DNA of 64,000 bases from assembly GCA_944358705.1 (NCBI GenBank), contig CALVRR010000005.1, positions 1 through 64,000 on the forward strand. Reading direction: 5' to 3'. Shown piece after piece: positions 44,631 to 52,228 of the stretch. Positions within the stretch are counted from its first letter, which is position 1. Every line of letters starts with the position of its first letter. The DNA is from an uncultured Bacilli bacterium. GTDB taxonomy: Bacteria; Bacillota_I; Bacilli_A; RF39; UBA660. Under the pieces are notes generated by a model, which ran no database searches, was not told where the DNA came from, and saw only the letters and a program-made list of their open reading frames with translations. Both the position numbers and the translations under genes were made by a program.

Positions 44631-44650
44631 TCTATGAGGAGGAAAAACTT

Positions 44651-44887
44651 ATGGATTTAAGTATTAGAGAACATATTATTAATAATTTTAAAGGAGATAA
44701 TTATGATACACTTCGTAGGGCTATCGATGAGTCGGTTGCCTCTCAAGATGAAGTAACTTTACCAGGATTAGGTGTTTTTTTAGAAATCATCTGGGAAAAT
44801 GCTGATCAGGAATTAAAGAATCAGTTGGTAGATATTATTAAAAAACGAGTAGAAAAAGGAATTGAACAAGAAAAAAAGGAAAATTAA
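44651..44887 (+). CDS. sspI: Small acid-soluble spore protein of the SspI family
   Basis: 78 residues from an ATG with GAGGAGG upstream. MDLSIREHIINNF, then VTLPGLGVFLEIIWENADQE, is the SspI (PF14098) signature (LPGLGVLFEVIWKNA in Bacillus). A longer frame starts upstream at 44555 but has no ribosome site. It is the only plus-strand protein gene in the window. The protein is made in the forespore in Bacillus; the promoter here looks SigG-like. A bidirectional terminator closes the gene. Confidence 0.88.
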   Translation: MDLSIREHIINNFKGDNYDTLRRAIDESVASQDEVTLPGLGVFLEIIWENADQELKNQLVDIIKKRVEKGIEQEKKEN

Positions 44888-44901
44888 TTTTTCCTTTTTT
44901 T
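44871..44901. terminator. Bidirectional terminator between sspI and the Hpt-receiver gene
   Basis: A near-perfect palindrome, AAAAAAGGAAAATT with AATTTTTCCTTTTTT, carries T runs in both directions and spans the stop of sspI and the stop of the gene on the other strand (44900). Confidence 0.75.
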
Positions 44902-45718
44902 AATTCATTTCTTTAAAATAAATAGTTCTTTCTACTACTCGTTTGATGTCTGTATCATTAAATGGTTTTTTTATCATGTCAACGATTGGGTAAGTGAATG
45001 CTTTATCTATGGTTTCTTTGGATGAATCTCCTGAAATTATAGATACTGGCATTTTTCTTAATAGATTATTTTCTTTCATATATTCTAAAACTGCAAAACC
45101 ATCCACTTCGGGCATATTTAAGTCTAATAGAATGGCTTTTACATTATCGTTATTTTGATTGGCTTTGATAATTTCTATGGTTTCTTTTCCATCTTTGGCA
45201 ATACTTACTTTGTAAGTACCATCGAATATTCTACTAACAAAATTTCTAACAATATTCGAATCATCCGCTACTAAAATCGTAGGTTCCATGTATACTTCGC
45301 GATTGGAAATAATCGATGGTTCTTGCTGGGTTGGTGCCTCTGATTCTGGATCTATATCTTCCTTTCCTAGATATTGTTTGATTACGTGGATTAGTCGATT
45401 GGTTTCTTCTACTAACTCGTCATAAGTATCATAGATATAATAAATATCTCCTGCTTTACTTTTCATTTCCTGGTTATAGGCAAGTTCTGCAAGTTTTGTA
45501 AATCCAAAATATTTTGCATCACTTTTTAAAGAATGGACATATATTGCATAATTGTTCATATCTTTTGCATTTTTGTATTCCTCTAATCTAGGTAGTTTTG
45601 ACTGAGCTCCTAAGATAAATTCTCCGATGGTATCGTTATACGTTTCCATATCTCCAAATAATTCCAAGCTTTTTTCTACATCTACACCATTTTTTGTTAA
45701 AAACTCTACATTCATCAT
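44900..45718 (-). CDS. Orphan Hpt-receiver protein
   Basis: 272 residues. An Hpt domain (about 25-115) has YVHSLKSDAKYFGF with the phospho-acceptor His 62. After a linker, a receiver domain (146-270) has acidic D151-D152, phospho-acceptor Asp 198 in LLDLNMPEVDG, SIISGDSS and KKPF. This order is unusual for Bacillota. There is no histidine kinase or output domain nearby, so it is a phosphorelay intermediate or a response regulator controlled from afar. The ribosome site is AAGAGG. Confidence 0.85.
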   Translation of the reverse strand: MMNVEFLTKNGVDVEKSLELFGDMETYNDTIGEFILGAQSKLPRLEEYKNAKDMNNYAIYVHSLKSDAKYFGFTKLAELAYNQEMKSKAGDIYYIYDTYDELVEETNRLIHVIKQYLGKEDIDPESEAPTQQEPSIISNREVYMEPTILVADDSNIVRNFVSRIFDGTYKVSIAKDGKETIEIIKANQNNDNVKAILLDLNMPEVDGFAVLEYMKENNLLRKMPVSIISGDSSKETIDKAFTYPIVDMIKKPFNDTDIKRVVERTIYFKEMN

Positions 45719-45793
45719 ATGTTCTTACCTCTTCTACTTTCTTATTAGTTTGATTATAACGCAATTTTTTTCCTTCTGCAATCCTTTGTTAGT

Positions 45794-47014
45794 CTACATT
45801 GTTGCTGATGGATTTTTTTGTTGTCTTTTTTTCTCTAACGTTTCTAGTTTTTTACTATTTGTGACTATTGCAAGATACAAATTATCTTTCTTATCGTTTT
45901 TATTGTTAAGATAATCATCAATAAGCTCACTAGTGGTTTTCCTACGTATCTCTTGTCCTTCTCTAGTAAATTCATAACGAAATTGTGCCCATTTATCATA
46001 TAGACTTGGCTCTTCTTTTAAGATTGTCAAAACAGCATCTTCTAAGTGCACTTGTTTTTCATCTATTACACGCATAGTATCTGCCTCTACAAGCAAGTCG
46101 CAATCCGCCTTAAAATCTCTTTTTCTTTTCTCATCGGAAAAACCAAGCATCGTCTTTAAAAATTGTTGCTCAAACATAGAACCAAATACTCTAGCATCGA
46201 TTTCGGATAACATATTAATATAATTTTCATCATACATTTCTGGTTTTTTATTTTCAACTATGCTTTCATAAAACATAATTAAATCATTTCTATCTTCTAC
46301 TATACGATGGAATCGTTTGTAATGCTGGTAGACGTGACGGGCTTCATGACCAATAATATTGATGACTGAGGATCCACCACCATTCATAAAGTTATTAAAG
46401 GATTCTTCGTCAAGGCGAGCTGTATAACCTTCGGATTCTCCAGCACAGTCCTCTTTTAATTTCTTTTTTTCCATTTTGGCATCTTTCACATGTGGTTTAA
46501 TAATCTGACAATAATATTGATATAAAGCACCATATACTACTTCTGGAGAATAGTGACCACGTTGTGTTGCGGTATTCGCTATTACCATATTTTGTAATGT
46601 AGCAGCAATCTGTTCTTGATAATAATCCCCATTATCAAATAAATTTATCAATCCTTCTTGGTCTTCTTTTGACAACTCCTTTGCTGCTAGTAAATCATCA
46701 ATCATCTTTTTGGACCAAGTTAAATATTCTTTCTCTATTTCTTCCCTATCCATACTAGAAACTAACGGACTATACTCTTCCATTTTTTTTAAACTTATCA
46801 TAACAAAGGGTGACTTTAATTCTTCTTCGCTACAATTTTCTAATATTCCTGATATATTCTTTATATCCTCTTTTAATTCTTGGTTTTCTTTACCGCAAAA
46901 TTGACAATCGAAAGTTTTACCAAATGCATCTCCACCGCAATTGGGGCATTTGCAGTCTGTTTTTAATTTTTGTTGCTCAGTTATTAGTTCTTTTTTCCAA
47001 TTCATTTCTAACAT
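45794..47014 (-). CDS. Zinc-ribbon protein with a HExxH-like peptidase region
   Basis: 406 residues. CKCPNCGG (21-28) and CQFCGK (37-42) form a zinc ribbon. A helical region follows, then GHEARHVYQHYKRFH (222-236) with HExxH (H223, E224, H227), as in metallopeptidases; CDLLVEAD and the EIDARVFGSMFE region may provide the third ligand. The combination is not a family I recognise; an inactive or specialised protease is possible. Its start lies inside the end of the 53-residue gene. Confidence 0.7.
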   Translation of the reverse strand: MLEMNWKKELITEQQKLKTDCKCPNCGGDAFGKTFDCQFCGKENQELKEDIKNISGILENCSEEELKSPFVMISLKKMEEYSPLVSSMDREEIEKEYLTWSKKMIDDLLAAKELSKEDQEGLINLFDNGDYYQEQIAATLQNMVIANTATQRGHYSPEVVYGALYQYYCQIIKPHVKDAKMEKKKLKEDCAGESEGYTARLDEESFNNFMNGGGSSVINIIGHEARHVYQHYKRFHRIVEDRNDLIMFYESIVENKKPEMYDENYINMLSEIDARVFGSMFEQQFLKTMLGFSDEKRKRDFKADCDLLVEADTMRVIDEKQVHLEDAVLTILKEEPSLYDKWAQFRYEFTREGQEIRRKTTSELIDDYLNNKNDKKDNLYLAIVTNSKKLETLEKKRQQKNPSATM

Positions 47015-47138
47015 TGATTACATCCTCGATTTCTTTTATTTGATATAAAATAAGTTTGCGTCTTTCTTCCTCTTCTTCCGTTTCGTATAGATTTTTTAAT
47101 GTTTCTAATTTTTCTTCTGGAGTTATCTCAAAATTCAT
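46977..47138 (-). CDS. Small 53-residue helical protein overlapping the next gene
   Basis: MNFEITPEEKLETLKNLYET, then five Glu and ERRKLILYQIKEIEDV: a charged coiled coil. GGAGGACC precedes the ATG at good spacing. It overlaps the zinc-ribbon protein gene by 38 bases in another frame, so both are translated from one message. No homolog is recognised. Confidence 0.55.
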   Translation of the reverse strand: MNFEITPEEKLETLKNLYETEEEEERRKLILYQIKEIEDVINVRNELEKRTNN

Positions 47139-47202
47139 ATGGTCCTCCTTCTTCTATTTTACTTCTCATTATAATAACTATAGCACAAAATAAGATAGAA
47201 CA

Positions 47203-47233
47203 CCAAATAAAATAACTACCATTTCGGTAGCTA
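47203..47233 (-). terminator. Terminator after the methyltransferase-like gene
   Basis: AGCTACC and GGTAGTT pair over GAAAT, followed by ATTTTATTT on the minus strand, overlapping the stop of the next gene (47231). Confidence 0.7.
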
Positions 47234-47920
47234 TCTTTTGTTATAAATAACGGGATATGGATTCTGATATCTTTTTTTCATATACTCTACTTCTAAATTA
47301 CCAAGTTTTCCCTCTCTTACAGCTTTTCTGGCTTCGTATATCATCGATTGTTCCCAGTTTTCTTCCATCGGAGAAAATATTTCATTGTGACAAGAGCCCT
47401 CACAGAAAGCTATCATAAAATCCAAATTGTTTTCCTTGGCTAAATGAATTGCTGTTTCTGTTCCATCGCATGGCATAAAAGCAACTAGCATATCGGCATT
47501 TTTTAATATTTTATCCTTTTTTATATGTTCTTTTTTTAAAAGTAAATTCTGTATTAAAGTTTTTGTCGTTATTAATTTATCATCATATACCGTAATTGTT
47601 CCACTTTTTTGTCTAAGAGCTATTTTTTTTGCTAAAGTAGGAATTTTTCCTCCCCCTATTTCTACTATATTTCTATTGATATCAAAATTTTCTGCTAATA
47701 AATCTATAAATCCATTATAAACATTTTTACTTTCTTCTACGATTCCTAATTCATCGTATATCTGTCTTAGAATATCTGGTACCAATACTTTTTTTCTGCC
47801 CCAGGCACAATTTTTTAAGATAAATTCTTTTTCTTTATCCGAATAATCTTTGGAATGTTTTCTTAAAAATTCATTAATTAAATAAAATAATTGTACAGTT
47901 GTAATTTCTTCTTTTATCAT
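47231..47920 (-). CDS. Possible SAM-dependent methyltransferase-fold protein
   Basis: 229 residues. NRNIVEIGGGKIPTLAKKIA with ITVYDDK afterwards looks like motif I and the acidic residue of a SAM-binding Rossmann fold; ADMLVAFMPCDGTETAIHLA and MIAFCEGSCHNEIFSP could be motif IV. It is not a standard RNA or DNA methylase family. A role is not clear. GAGGAAA precedes the ATG. Confidence 0.6.
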   Translation of the reverse strand: MIKEEITTVQLFYLINEFLRKHSKDYSDKEKEFILKNCAWGRKKVLVPDILRQIYDELGIVEESKNVYNGFIDLLAENFDINRNIVEIGGGKIPTLAKKIALRQKSGTITVYDDKLITTKTLIQNLLLKKEHIKKDKILKNADMLVAFMPCDGTETAIHLAKENNLDFMIAFCEGSCHNEIFSPMEENWEQSMIYEARKAVREGKLGNLEVEYMKKRYQNPYPVIYNKR

Positions 47921-47975
47921 CTTTTTTCCTCTTCGCTAATGAAGTTATTATACTACATATTTTATTCTTGGAAAA

Positions 47976-48003
47976 GAAAAAAAGTCTAGATTTCTAGGCT
48001 TGT
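47976..48003 (-). terminator. Terminator after the 48.0-48.6 kb gene
   Basis: AAGCCTAG and CTAGACTT pair over AAAT (one mismatch) with TTTTTTC following on the minus strand. Confidence 0.75.
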
Positions 48004-48632
48004 TTTTTTTCTACTTTTGTTTCTTTATATTTATAGTTTTGTTCAATTACCCTAAATAGTGATTCTATCTCAGGAACAAATTGAGTATTGCCTTCTTTCT
48101 TATAGAGATCCAGATTAGCTTTCATCTTGCTAAATTCTTCGACATTATCATATTGATATTCTGGTTCTGTTCGCTGTACTTGCCAAATATAAAATGGAAC
48201 ACTCATACTTTTGCATAGTAATTCTTTTTTTGTTCTTTGCATTTCTTCTGTTTGTGGTATCTGATAGTCTAGTCTTCTGATACTTTCTTTTATTCCGCAG
48301 AATAAAGCATTTGCTTCTGGTGTTAAAAAGAATTCATGATGGGCTATTCCTCTTAACTTTTCCATCTCATCAATTCCTTCACTTATTTTTTTCACTTCAG
48401 AAAGATTCATAATTTTTCCATTTGCAAAGGATGAAATCTGAGGGGAATTTGCTACTTCTTCTCCTAATTGTTCTTTATATTCTGCCAAACATTCTGCAAA
48501 ACTTACATTACAATCCGTTATTTCATAGGCATTAGGATCTGTAACCAAGGGATTTTCTTTAATCCACTTGTTAATTCCTGATATTCTACCTTCCAAATCC
48601 GCGGTCTTTTTCGTTAATTCTTTTGAATCCAT
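47994..48632 (-). CDS. Unrecognised 212-residue protein downstream of obg
   Basis: From an ATG with GAGGAG upstream (a TTG start 11 codons earlier lies in the end of obg and has no ribosome site). Soluble, helical; TDPNAYEITDCNVSFAECLA, HEFFLTPEANALFCG and YIWQVQRTEPEYQYDN are its notable segments. It follows obg by 16 bases with good ribosome site and ends in a terminator, so it may serve a linked ribosome role. No family. Confidence 0.6.
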   Translation of the reverse strand: MDSKELTKKTADLEGRISGINKWIKENPLVTDPNAYEITDCNVSFAECLAEYKEQLGEEVANSPQISSFANGKIMNLSEVKKISEGIDEMEKLRGIAHHEFFLTPEANALFCGIKESIRRLDYQIPQTEEMQRTKKELLCKSMSVPFYIWQVQRTEPEYQYDNVEEFSKMKANLDLYKKEGNTQFVPEIESLFRVIEQNYKYKETKVEKKQA

Positions 48633-48648
48633 ATAATTTACTCTCCTC

Positions 48649-49929
48649 TTAGTTTCTATAGTCAAAGTAAAAATCTAATATTCTAACCTGATCTCCTTCT
48701 TCGGCTCCTAATTCTTCTAGTTTTTGGTCAATTCCCATTCTACTTAACTTCTTAGCAAATTTATAGGCAGCTTCATCAGATGAAAATTTGGTCATTTTGA
48801 AAATTCTTTCTACTTCTTTTCCTTGAATTACCCAGGTACCATCATCATCTCTTGTAATTGTAAATGGTTCTTCTTTTTTAAATTTGTATAGTACATGACT
48901 TTCAATTTGACTATCTTCATATAATGGGCTGTTAGGAACTTCATCCACTAAATCAGCTAGGCGATCAATTACTTTTTGAAGTCCTTGGTTGGTTGCTGCT
49001 GATATTTCATAAATTTCTATTTCTGGTCCCACTTTTTGTCTAAATTTTTCTAATTCTTCTTTGGCATTTGTTAAATCCATTTTATTAGCAATAATAATTT
49101 GTGGTTTCTTGGTTAATTTCTCATTAAATGCTTTTAATTCTTTATTAATTAAAACATAATCTTCATAAGGATCTCTACCTTCACTAGCTCCCATATCAAT
49201 TACATGAGCAATTACTTTGGTTCTTTCAATATGTTTTAAAAACTTATCTCCTAACCCTTCTCCTTCGCTAGCTCCTTCGATTAGTCCTGGAAGATCAGCC
49301 ATTACAAAGCTTCTTCCATCACTTGCTTTTACTACTCCTAAATTTGGATGAAGGGTGGTAAAATGGTAAGCGGCAATTTTTGGTTTTGATCTTGATACCA
49401 TCGAAATAATTGTACTTTTTCCTACACTTGGAAGACCTACTAGCCCCACATCAGCGAGCATTTTTACTTCTACTTTTAAGTTTTTCTTTTCTCCTTCTTC
49501 TCCATTTTCTGAATAATCCGGAGCGGTATTGGTCTGGGTTTTAAATGCCGTATTTCCTCTACCTCCACGACCACCTTTCGCAATAATTTCTTGATCTTCT
49601 TTTTTCGATAGATCGGCAATAATTAGTCCTGTATCTAAATCGGTTACTACCGTTCCTTGAGGAACTTTTATAATTATTGGTTCGGCCCCTTTTCCATGTT
49701 GATTCTTTCCTCTTCCATTTTCTCCTTTTTTTCCTTTGATTAACTTTTGATATCTTAGGTCTAAAAGGGTATGAAGTCCTTCGTCCACTTTAAAAATAAT
49801 ATCGGAACCATGGCCACCGTTACCGCCATAGGGACCTCCCATGGGAACAAATTTTTCACGGCGAAATGCTGTACAACCGTCTCCACCATTTCCTGCTTCT
49901 ACTCTAATTTCGACTTCATCAACAAACAT
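48649..49929 (-). CDS. obg: GTPase Obg
   Basis: 426 residues. The glycine-rich Obg fold (GNGGDGCTAFRREKFVPMGG) is followed by the G domain: GLPSVGKSTIISMVSR (G1), ADLPGLIEGASEG (G3), IIANKMDLT (G4), and SAATNQG (G5). The OCT domain closes the protein. It assists 50S assembly and links growth to stress. AGGAGG precedes the ATG. Here it follows rpmA's group after two lineage-specific genes. Confidence 0.96.
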   Translation of the reverse strand: MFVDEVEIRVEAGNGGDGCTAFRREKFVPMGGPYGGNGGHGSDIIFKVDEGLHTLLDLRYQKLIKGKKGENGRGKNQHGKGAEPIIIKVPQGTVVTDLDTGLIIADLSKKEDQEIIAKGGRGGRGNTAFKTQTNTAPDYSENGEEGEKKNLKVEVKMLADVGLVGLPSVGKSTIISMVSRSKPKIAAYHFTTLHPNLGVVKASDGRSFVMADLPGLIEGASEGEGLGDKFLKHIERTKVIAHVIDMGASEGRDPYEDYVLINKELKAFNEKLTKKPQIIIANKMDLTNAKEELEKFRQKVGPEIEIYEISAATNQGLQKVIDRLADLVDEVPNSPLYEDSQIESHVLYKFKKEEPFTITRDDDGTWVIQGKEVERIFKMTKFSSDEAAYKFAKKLSRMGIDQKLEELGAEEGDQVRILDFYFDYRN

Positions 49930-49949
49930 AAAAATTCCTCCTTTCTTTC

Positions 49950-49981
49950 AAAAATAGAAGAAAAGAATTCTTTTCTTCTAT
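49950..49981 (-). terminator. Terminator: 28-bp perfect palindrome
   Basis: ATAGAAGAAAAGAATT and its mirror (49954-49981) form a palindrome with no loop, followed by TTTTTG on the minus strand; it contains the stop of the 273-residue gene. Confidence 0.75.
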
Positions 49982-50799
49982 CTTACTACTACTGATAATG
50001 CTGTTCCTGGATTATTTTGCGTTGGTGCACTATTCGCTAAAGTTTCTGCTGTTTCTCTTGATCTATGCATTCTGTTTCTTAATGTGTCTGCGGCTCTTCT
50101 ACCAAGGTTCACTACATTCGCTCCACGAACAACGATGTTAGAATCACTTTGTTGCATGATTTCTAATACTTCTTCAGCACGATCTAGTTTTCTTTCGTAA
50201 TATTTTCCTTTTAGGTTGTAATATCCATTTTTTATACGATCGATAAAACTATCTTCTGGACTTAACATTTCTTGTAACTCTGCAATTCTGTCTAATCGAT
50301 CTTCATATACACTTACTTTTCCTTGTTGTTTACCTAATAATTTTTCTCGTTTTTGTTCCTTATGAAATTTAGAAATCATAATTTTTCTTTGTTTACGATT
50401 AATTGCGATATTTTTTCCTTTTAAGCTATATAACATTTGCTTCTGGTGAGCAATTTCTCTTCTTATATTATATTTTTCTTCTACTGTTGTTTCTGCCCTC
50501 TGTCTTAAGGCTTCTAATTCCGCAATCTTTCTTTCAATTGGTATTTGTTTTTCGATAATACTTTCCGCTTGTGCATCTAATTGATATAATTTTTCTTCTT
50601 TCTTATCAGAATATATTCCTCTTTCGTTATATTCTTCTATTTTATCTTTTAGCGCCTGTTGCTGTAATTTTAATCCTTCTAACTTTATTGGAATTCTATT
50701 TGTAAATTCCCTTTTTGCTTCTAGTTCGGCAATTCTTTTTCTTAATTTTTTTTCTTCTTCCTCTAATAATTTTAAATATACTTCATCTGAATTACGCAT
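49978..50799 (-). CDS. Unrecognised coiled-coil protein
   Basis: 273 residues, almost entirely helical, with long heptad-like runs from residue 5 to about 215 (EEEEKKLRKRIAELEAKREF; AEQRAETTVEEKYNIRREIA in similar style). The last 50 residues contain NIVVRGANVVNLGRRAADTL and a NSAPTQNNPGTA tail. It overlaps the DUF1292 gene by 8 bases (GAGGGGGAG upstream of the ATG). Possibly structural; no family recognised. Confidence 0.65.
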   Translation of the reverse strand: MRNSDEVYLKLLEEEEKKLRKRIAELEAKREFTNRIPIKLEGLKLQQQALKDKIEEYNERGIYSDKKEEKLYQLDAQAESIIEKQIPIERKIAELEALRQRAETTVEEKYNIRREIAHQKQMLYSLKGKNIAINRKQRKIMISKFHKEQKREKLLGKQQGKVSVYEDRLDRIAELQEMLSPEDSFIDRIKNGYYNLKGKYYERKLDRAEEVLEIMQQSDSNIVVRGANVVNLGRRAADTLRNRMHRSRETAETLANSAPTQNNPGTALSVVVR

Positions 50800-51070
50800 T
50801 TTTCTCCCCCTCTTCCATACGAATTCCTTCTTCTATGGCTTTTTGGACTGTTATCCATTCTTGTTCATCTTTAATTTCTGCTAAAACGAAATCGTTTCCG
50901 TGTTGTTCTAAAATAGATACATAGGCTCTTTCATTATTCTCATCTATTTCTTCTCCTAAAGAATATAGAATGTACTCCTTTCCTTCGTATCCTACTACAT
51001 TGAAAATATCTAATACTTCTACTTCTATCGTTTGATTATCTGGAGTTGTTACTTTAATCTTGTTATCCAT
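50792..51070 (-). CDS. DUF1292 protein (YrzB-like)
   Basis: 92 residues. DIFNVVGYEGKEYILYSLGE and KAIEEGIRMEEGE fit DUF1292, a small acidic Bacillota family of unknown function. AAGGAGG precedes the ATG, and an extended -10 promoter (TGATATAAT) lies 35 bases upstream. It starts the two-gene unit with the coiled-coil protein. Confidence 0.83.
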   Translation of the reverse strand: MDNKIKVTTPDNQTIEVEVLDIFNVVGYEGKEYILYSLGEEIDENNERAYVSILEQHGNDFVLAEIKDEQEWITVQKAIEEGIRMEEGEKNA

Positions 51071-51117
51071 AGGACCTCCTTGTTTCCCATATTATATCAT
51101 ATTTTTAGAAAAATTGG

Positions 51118-51147
51118 AAGACCTAGATTCTTTTCTAGGTCTTTTTT
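51118..51147. terminator. Second hairpin between rpmA and the DUF1292 gene
   Basis: AAGACCTAGA and TCTAGGTCTT form a 10-bp stem over 6 bases. A T run follows on the plus strand only, so its function on the minus strand is unclear; it may be a second stop for rpmA transcripts or a leader structure. Confidence 0.4.
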
Positions 51148-51157
51148 ATTATTTTTC

Positions 51158-51185
51158 TAAAAAAGAACCTATCATAGGTTCTCTT
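51158..51185 (-). terminator. Terminator after rpmA
   Basis: GAACCTAT and ATAGGTTC pair over one base and continue into TTTTTT on the minus strand, right after the rpmA stop. Confidence 0.8.
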
Positions 51186-51186
51186 T

Positions 51187-51477
51187 TTAATCTTCTACTG
51201 GATAAACTGAAGCTTGTTTTTTATCTCTTCCTAAACGTTCAAATTTTACAATTCCGTCAACAGTTGCGAATAATGTGTCATCATTTCCACGACGAACGTT
51301 CGTTCCTGGGAATATCTTTGTTCCACGTTGACGATATATAATAGAACCTGCTGTTACAAATTCACCATCTGCTGCTTTTGCTCCAAGTCTACGTCCTGCA
51401 GAATCACGACCATTAGATGTAGAACCTTGCCCTTTATGGTGAGCAAACAACTGGATATTTAACTTCAAAAATTCCAT
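51187..51477 (-). CDS. rpmA: 50S ribosomal protein L27 with cleavable N-terminal extension
   Basis: 96 residues. [19 protein letters not shown]: the first 12 residues are the Bacillota extension that Prp removes before L27 reaches its peptidyl-transfer position; the match to the LQFFA/LNIQLFA cleavage pattern is plain. The rest is standard ([33 protein letters not shown]). AAGGAGGAG precedes the ATG. Order rplU-prp-rpmA is as in Bacillus. Confidence 0.97.
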   Translation of the reverse strand: MEFLKLNIQLFAHHKGQGSTSNGRDSAGRRLGAKAADGEFVTAGSIIYRQRGTKIFPGTNVRRGNDDTLFATVDGIVKFERLGRDKKQASVYPVED

Positions 51478-51488
51478 AATTCTCCTCC

Positions 51489-51791
51489 TTACTTTACTTC
51501 AATATTTGCTGGATAATTTTTTTCCAACTCTTTTAAAAGACTAACCATATTACCGATTAGTATCTGGGTTGTAGCATCTTCATTTTTTATATTAATACTC
51601 ATACCTTTTTTACTAATCATATAACTTAGACTACCTTTATCTAATGCTAAAATACCATTTACTGTTGTTGTTACAATGCTACTTGCTGCACTACAAACAA
51701 TATCTTTTCCATAGTCATCATACATGGCATGACCTAAGATAGTTATTTTCTTGTATTTTGCATGGTTTTTTTCTACTTTTACTTGAATCAT
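51489..51791 (-). CDS. prp: Ribosomal-processing cysteine protease Prp
   Basis: 100 residues. [20 protein letters not shown] carries the catalytic His (in GHA) and Cys (in CSA) with the usual spacing. It removes the L27 extension encoded by the next gene. It starts 2 bases after the rplU stop without an obvious ribosome site, so translation is probably coupled to rplU. Confidence 0.93.
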   Translation of the reverse strand: MIQVKVEKNHAKYKKITILGHAMYDDYGKDIVCSAASSIVTTTVNGILALDKGSLSYMISKKGMSINIKNEDATTQILIGNMVSLLKELEKNYPANIEVK

Positions 51792-51793
51792 AA

Positions 51794-52096
51794 TTAACCG
51801 TTAATTTTTGTAATTTCAATTTTAGTATAAGGTTGTCTATGTCCTTGTTTCTTACGGTTAGATCTGTCTTTAGATTTATACTTGAAGACAGTGATTTTCT
51901 TATTTTTACCGTTTTTGATAACTTTACCTTCTACAGTAACATTAGTAAGATAAGGACTTCCTATTTTACTATCAAGCATTAATACTTGGTCGAATTTTAC
52001 AATATCACCAACGTTAGCATTTAATTTTTCTACAAAAATTTCTGTTCCTTCAGTTACGTAATATTGTTTTCCTCCAACTTTAATTACAGCGTTCAT
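51794..52096 (-). CDS. rplU: 50S ribosomal protein L21
   Basis: 100 residues. NAVIKVGGKQYYVTEGTEIF, then DIVKFDQVLMLDSK and SKDRSNRKKQGHRQPYTKI. AAGGAGGT lies ahead of the ATG. It is the first gene of the rplU-prp-rpmA operon behind a strong promoter and a leader. Confidence 0.97.
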   Translation of the reverse strand: MNAVIKVGGKQYYVTEGTEIFVEKLNANVGDIVKFDQVLMLDSKIGSPYLTNVTVEGKVIKNGKNKKITVFKYKSKDRSNRKKQGHRQPYTKIEITKING

Positions 52097-52193
52097 TCGT
52101 ATACCTCCTTTTTTTTAACTTAAGACTCGCTCTTAAGGCACAAGATATCTTGTTTCTACCTTTTCAATGCGGTTTGAGCATGAGGCGTCAAAC
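52097..52193 (-). promoter_or_regulatory. L21 (rplU) leader RNA
   Basis: About 97 transcribed bases with several short arms (for example CTTAA/TTAAG in AAGAGCGAGTCTTAAG) precede rplU. Bacillota carry an L21 leader here that is thought to bind L21 and repress the operon. I assign it from position and size; the structure was not computed. Confidence 0.65.
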
Positions 52194-52199
52194 AGTTAA

Positions 52200-52228
52200 A
52201 GTATAGCATATCTATTTTGTTATGTCAA
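52200..52228 (-). promoter_or_regulatory. rplU promoter overlapping the L1 stop codon
   Basis: TTGACA (52228-52223), 17 bases and TATACT (52205-52200) on the minus strand. The TTG-ACA codons are the last two of the L1 gene, directly before its TAA, so the array ends exactly where the ribosomal operon begins. Confidence 0.8.

Noticed and set aside
44555-44650. Upstream extension of the sspI frame
   Set aside because: No ribosome site at the earlier start, whereas GAGGAGG is placed for the ATG at 44651; the extension contains the SigG-like promoter.
51118-51147. Plus-strand terminator implying a hidden plus-strand gene
   Set aside because: No plus-strand frame with a ribosome site or promoter leads into it; the hairpin probably belongs to the rpmA/DUF1292 spacer.
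51288-51306. CGAACGTTCGTTCC resembling a LexA box within rpmA
   Set aside because: It lies inside the L27 coding sequence and encodes the conserved TNVRRG part; there is no promoter around it.
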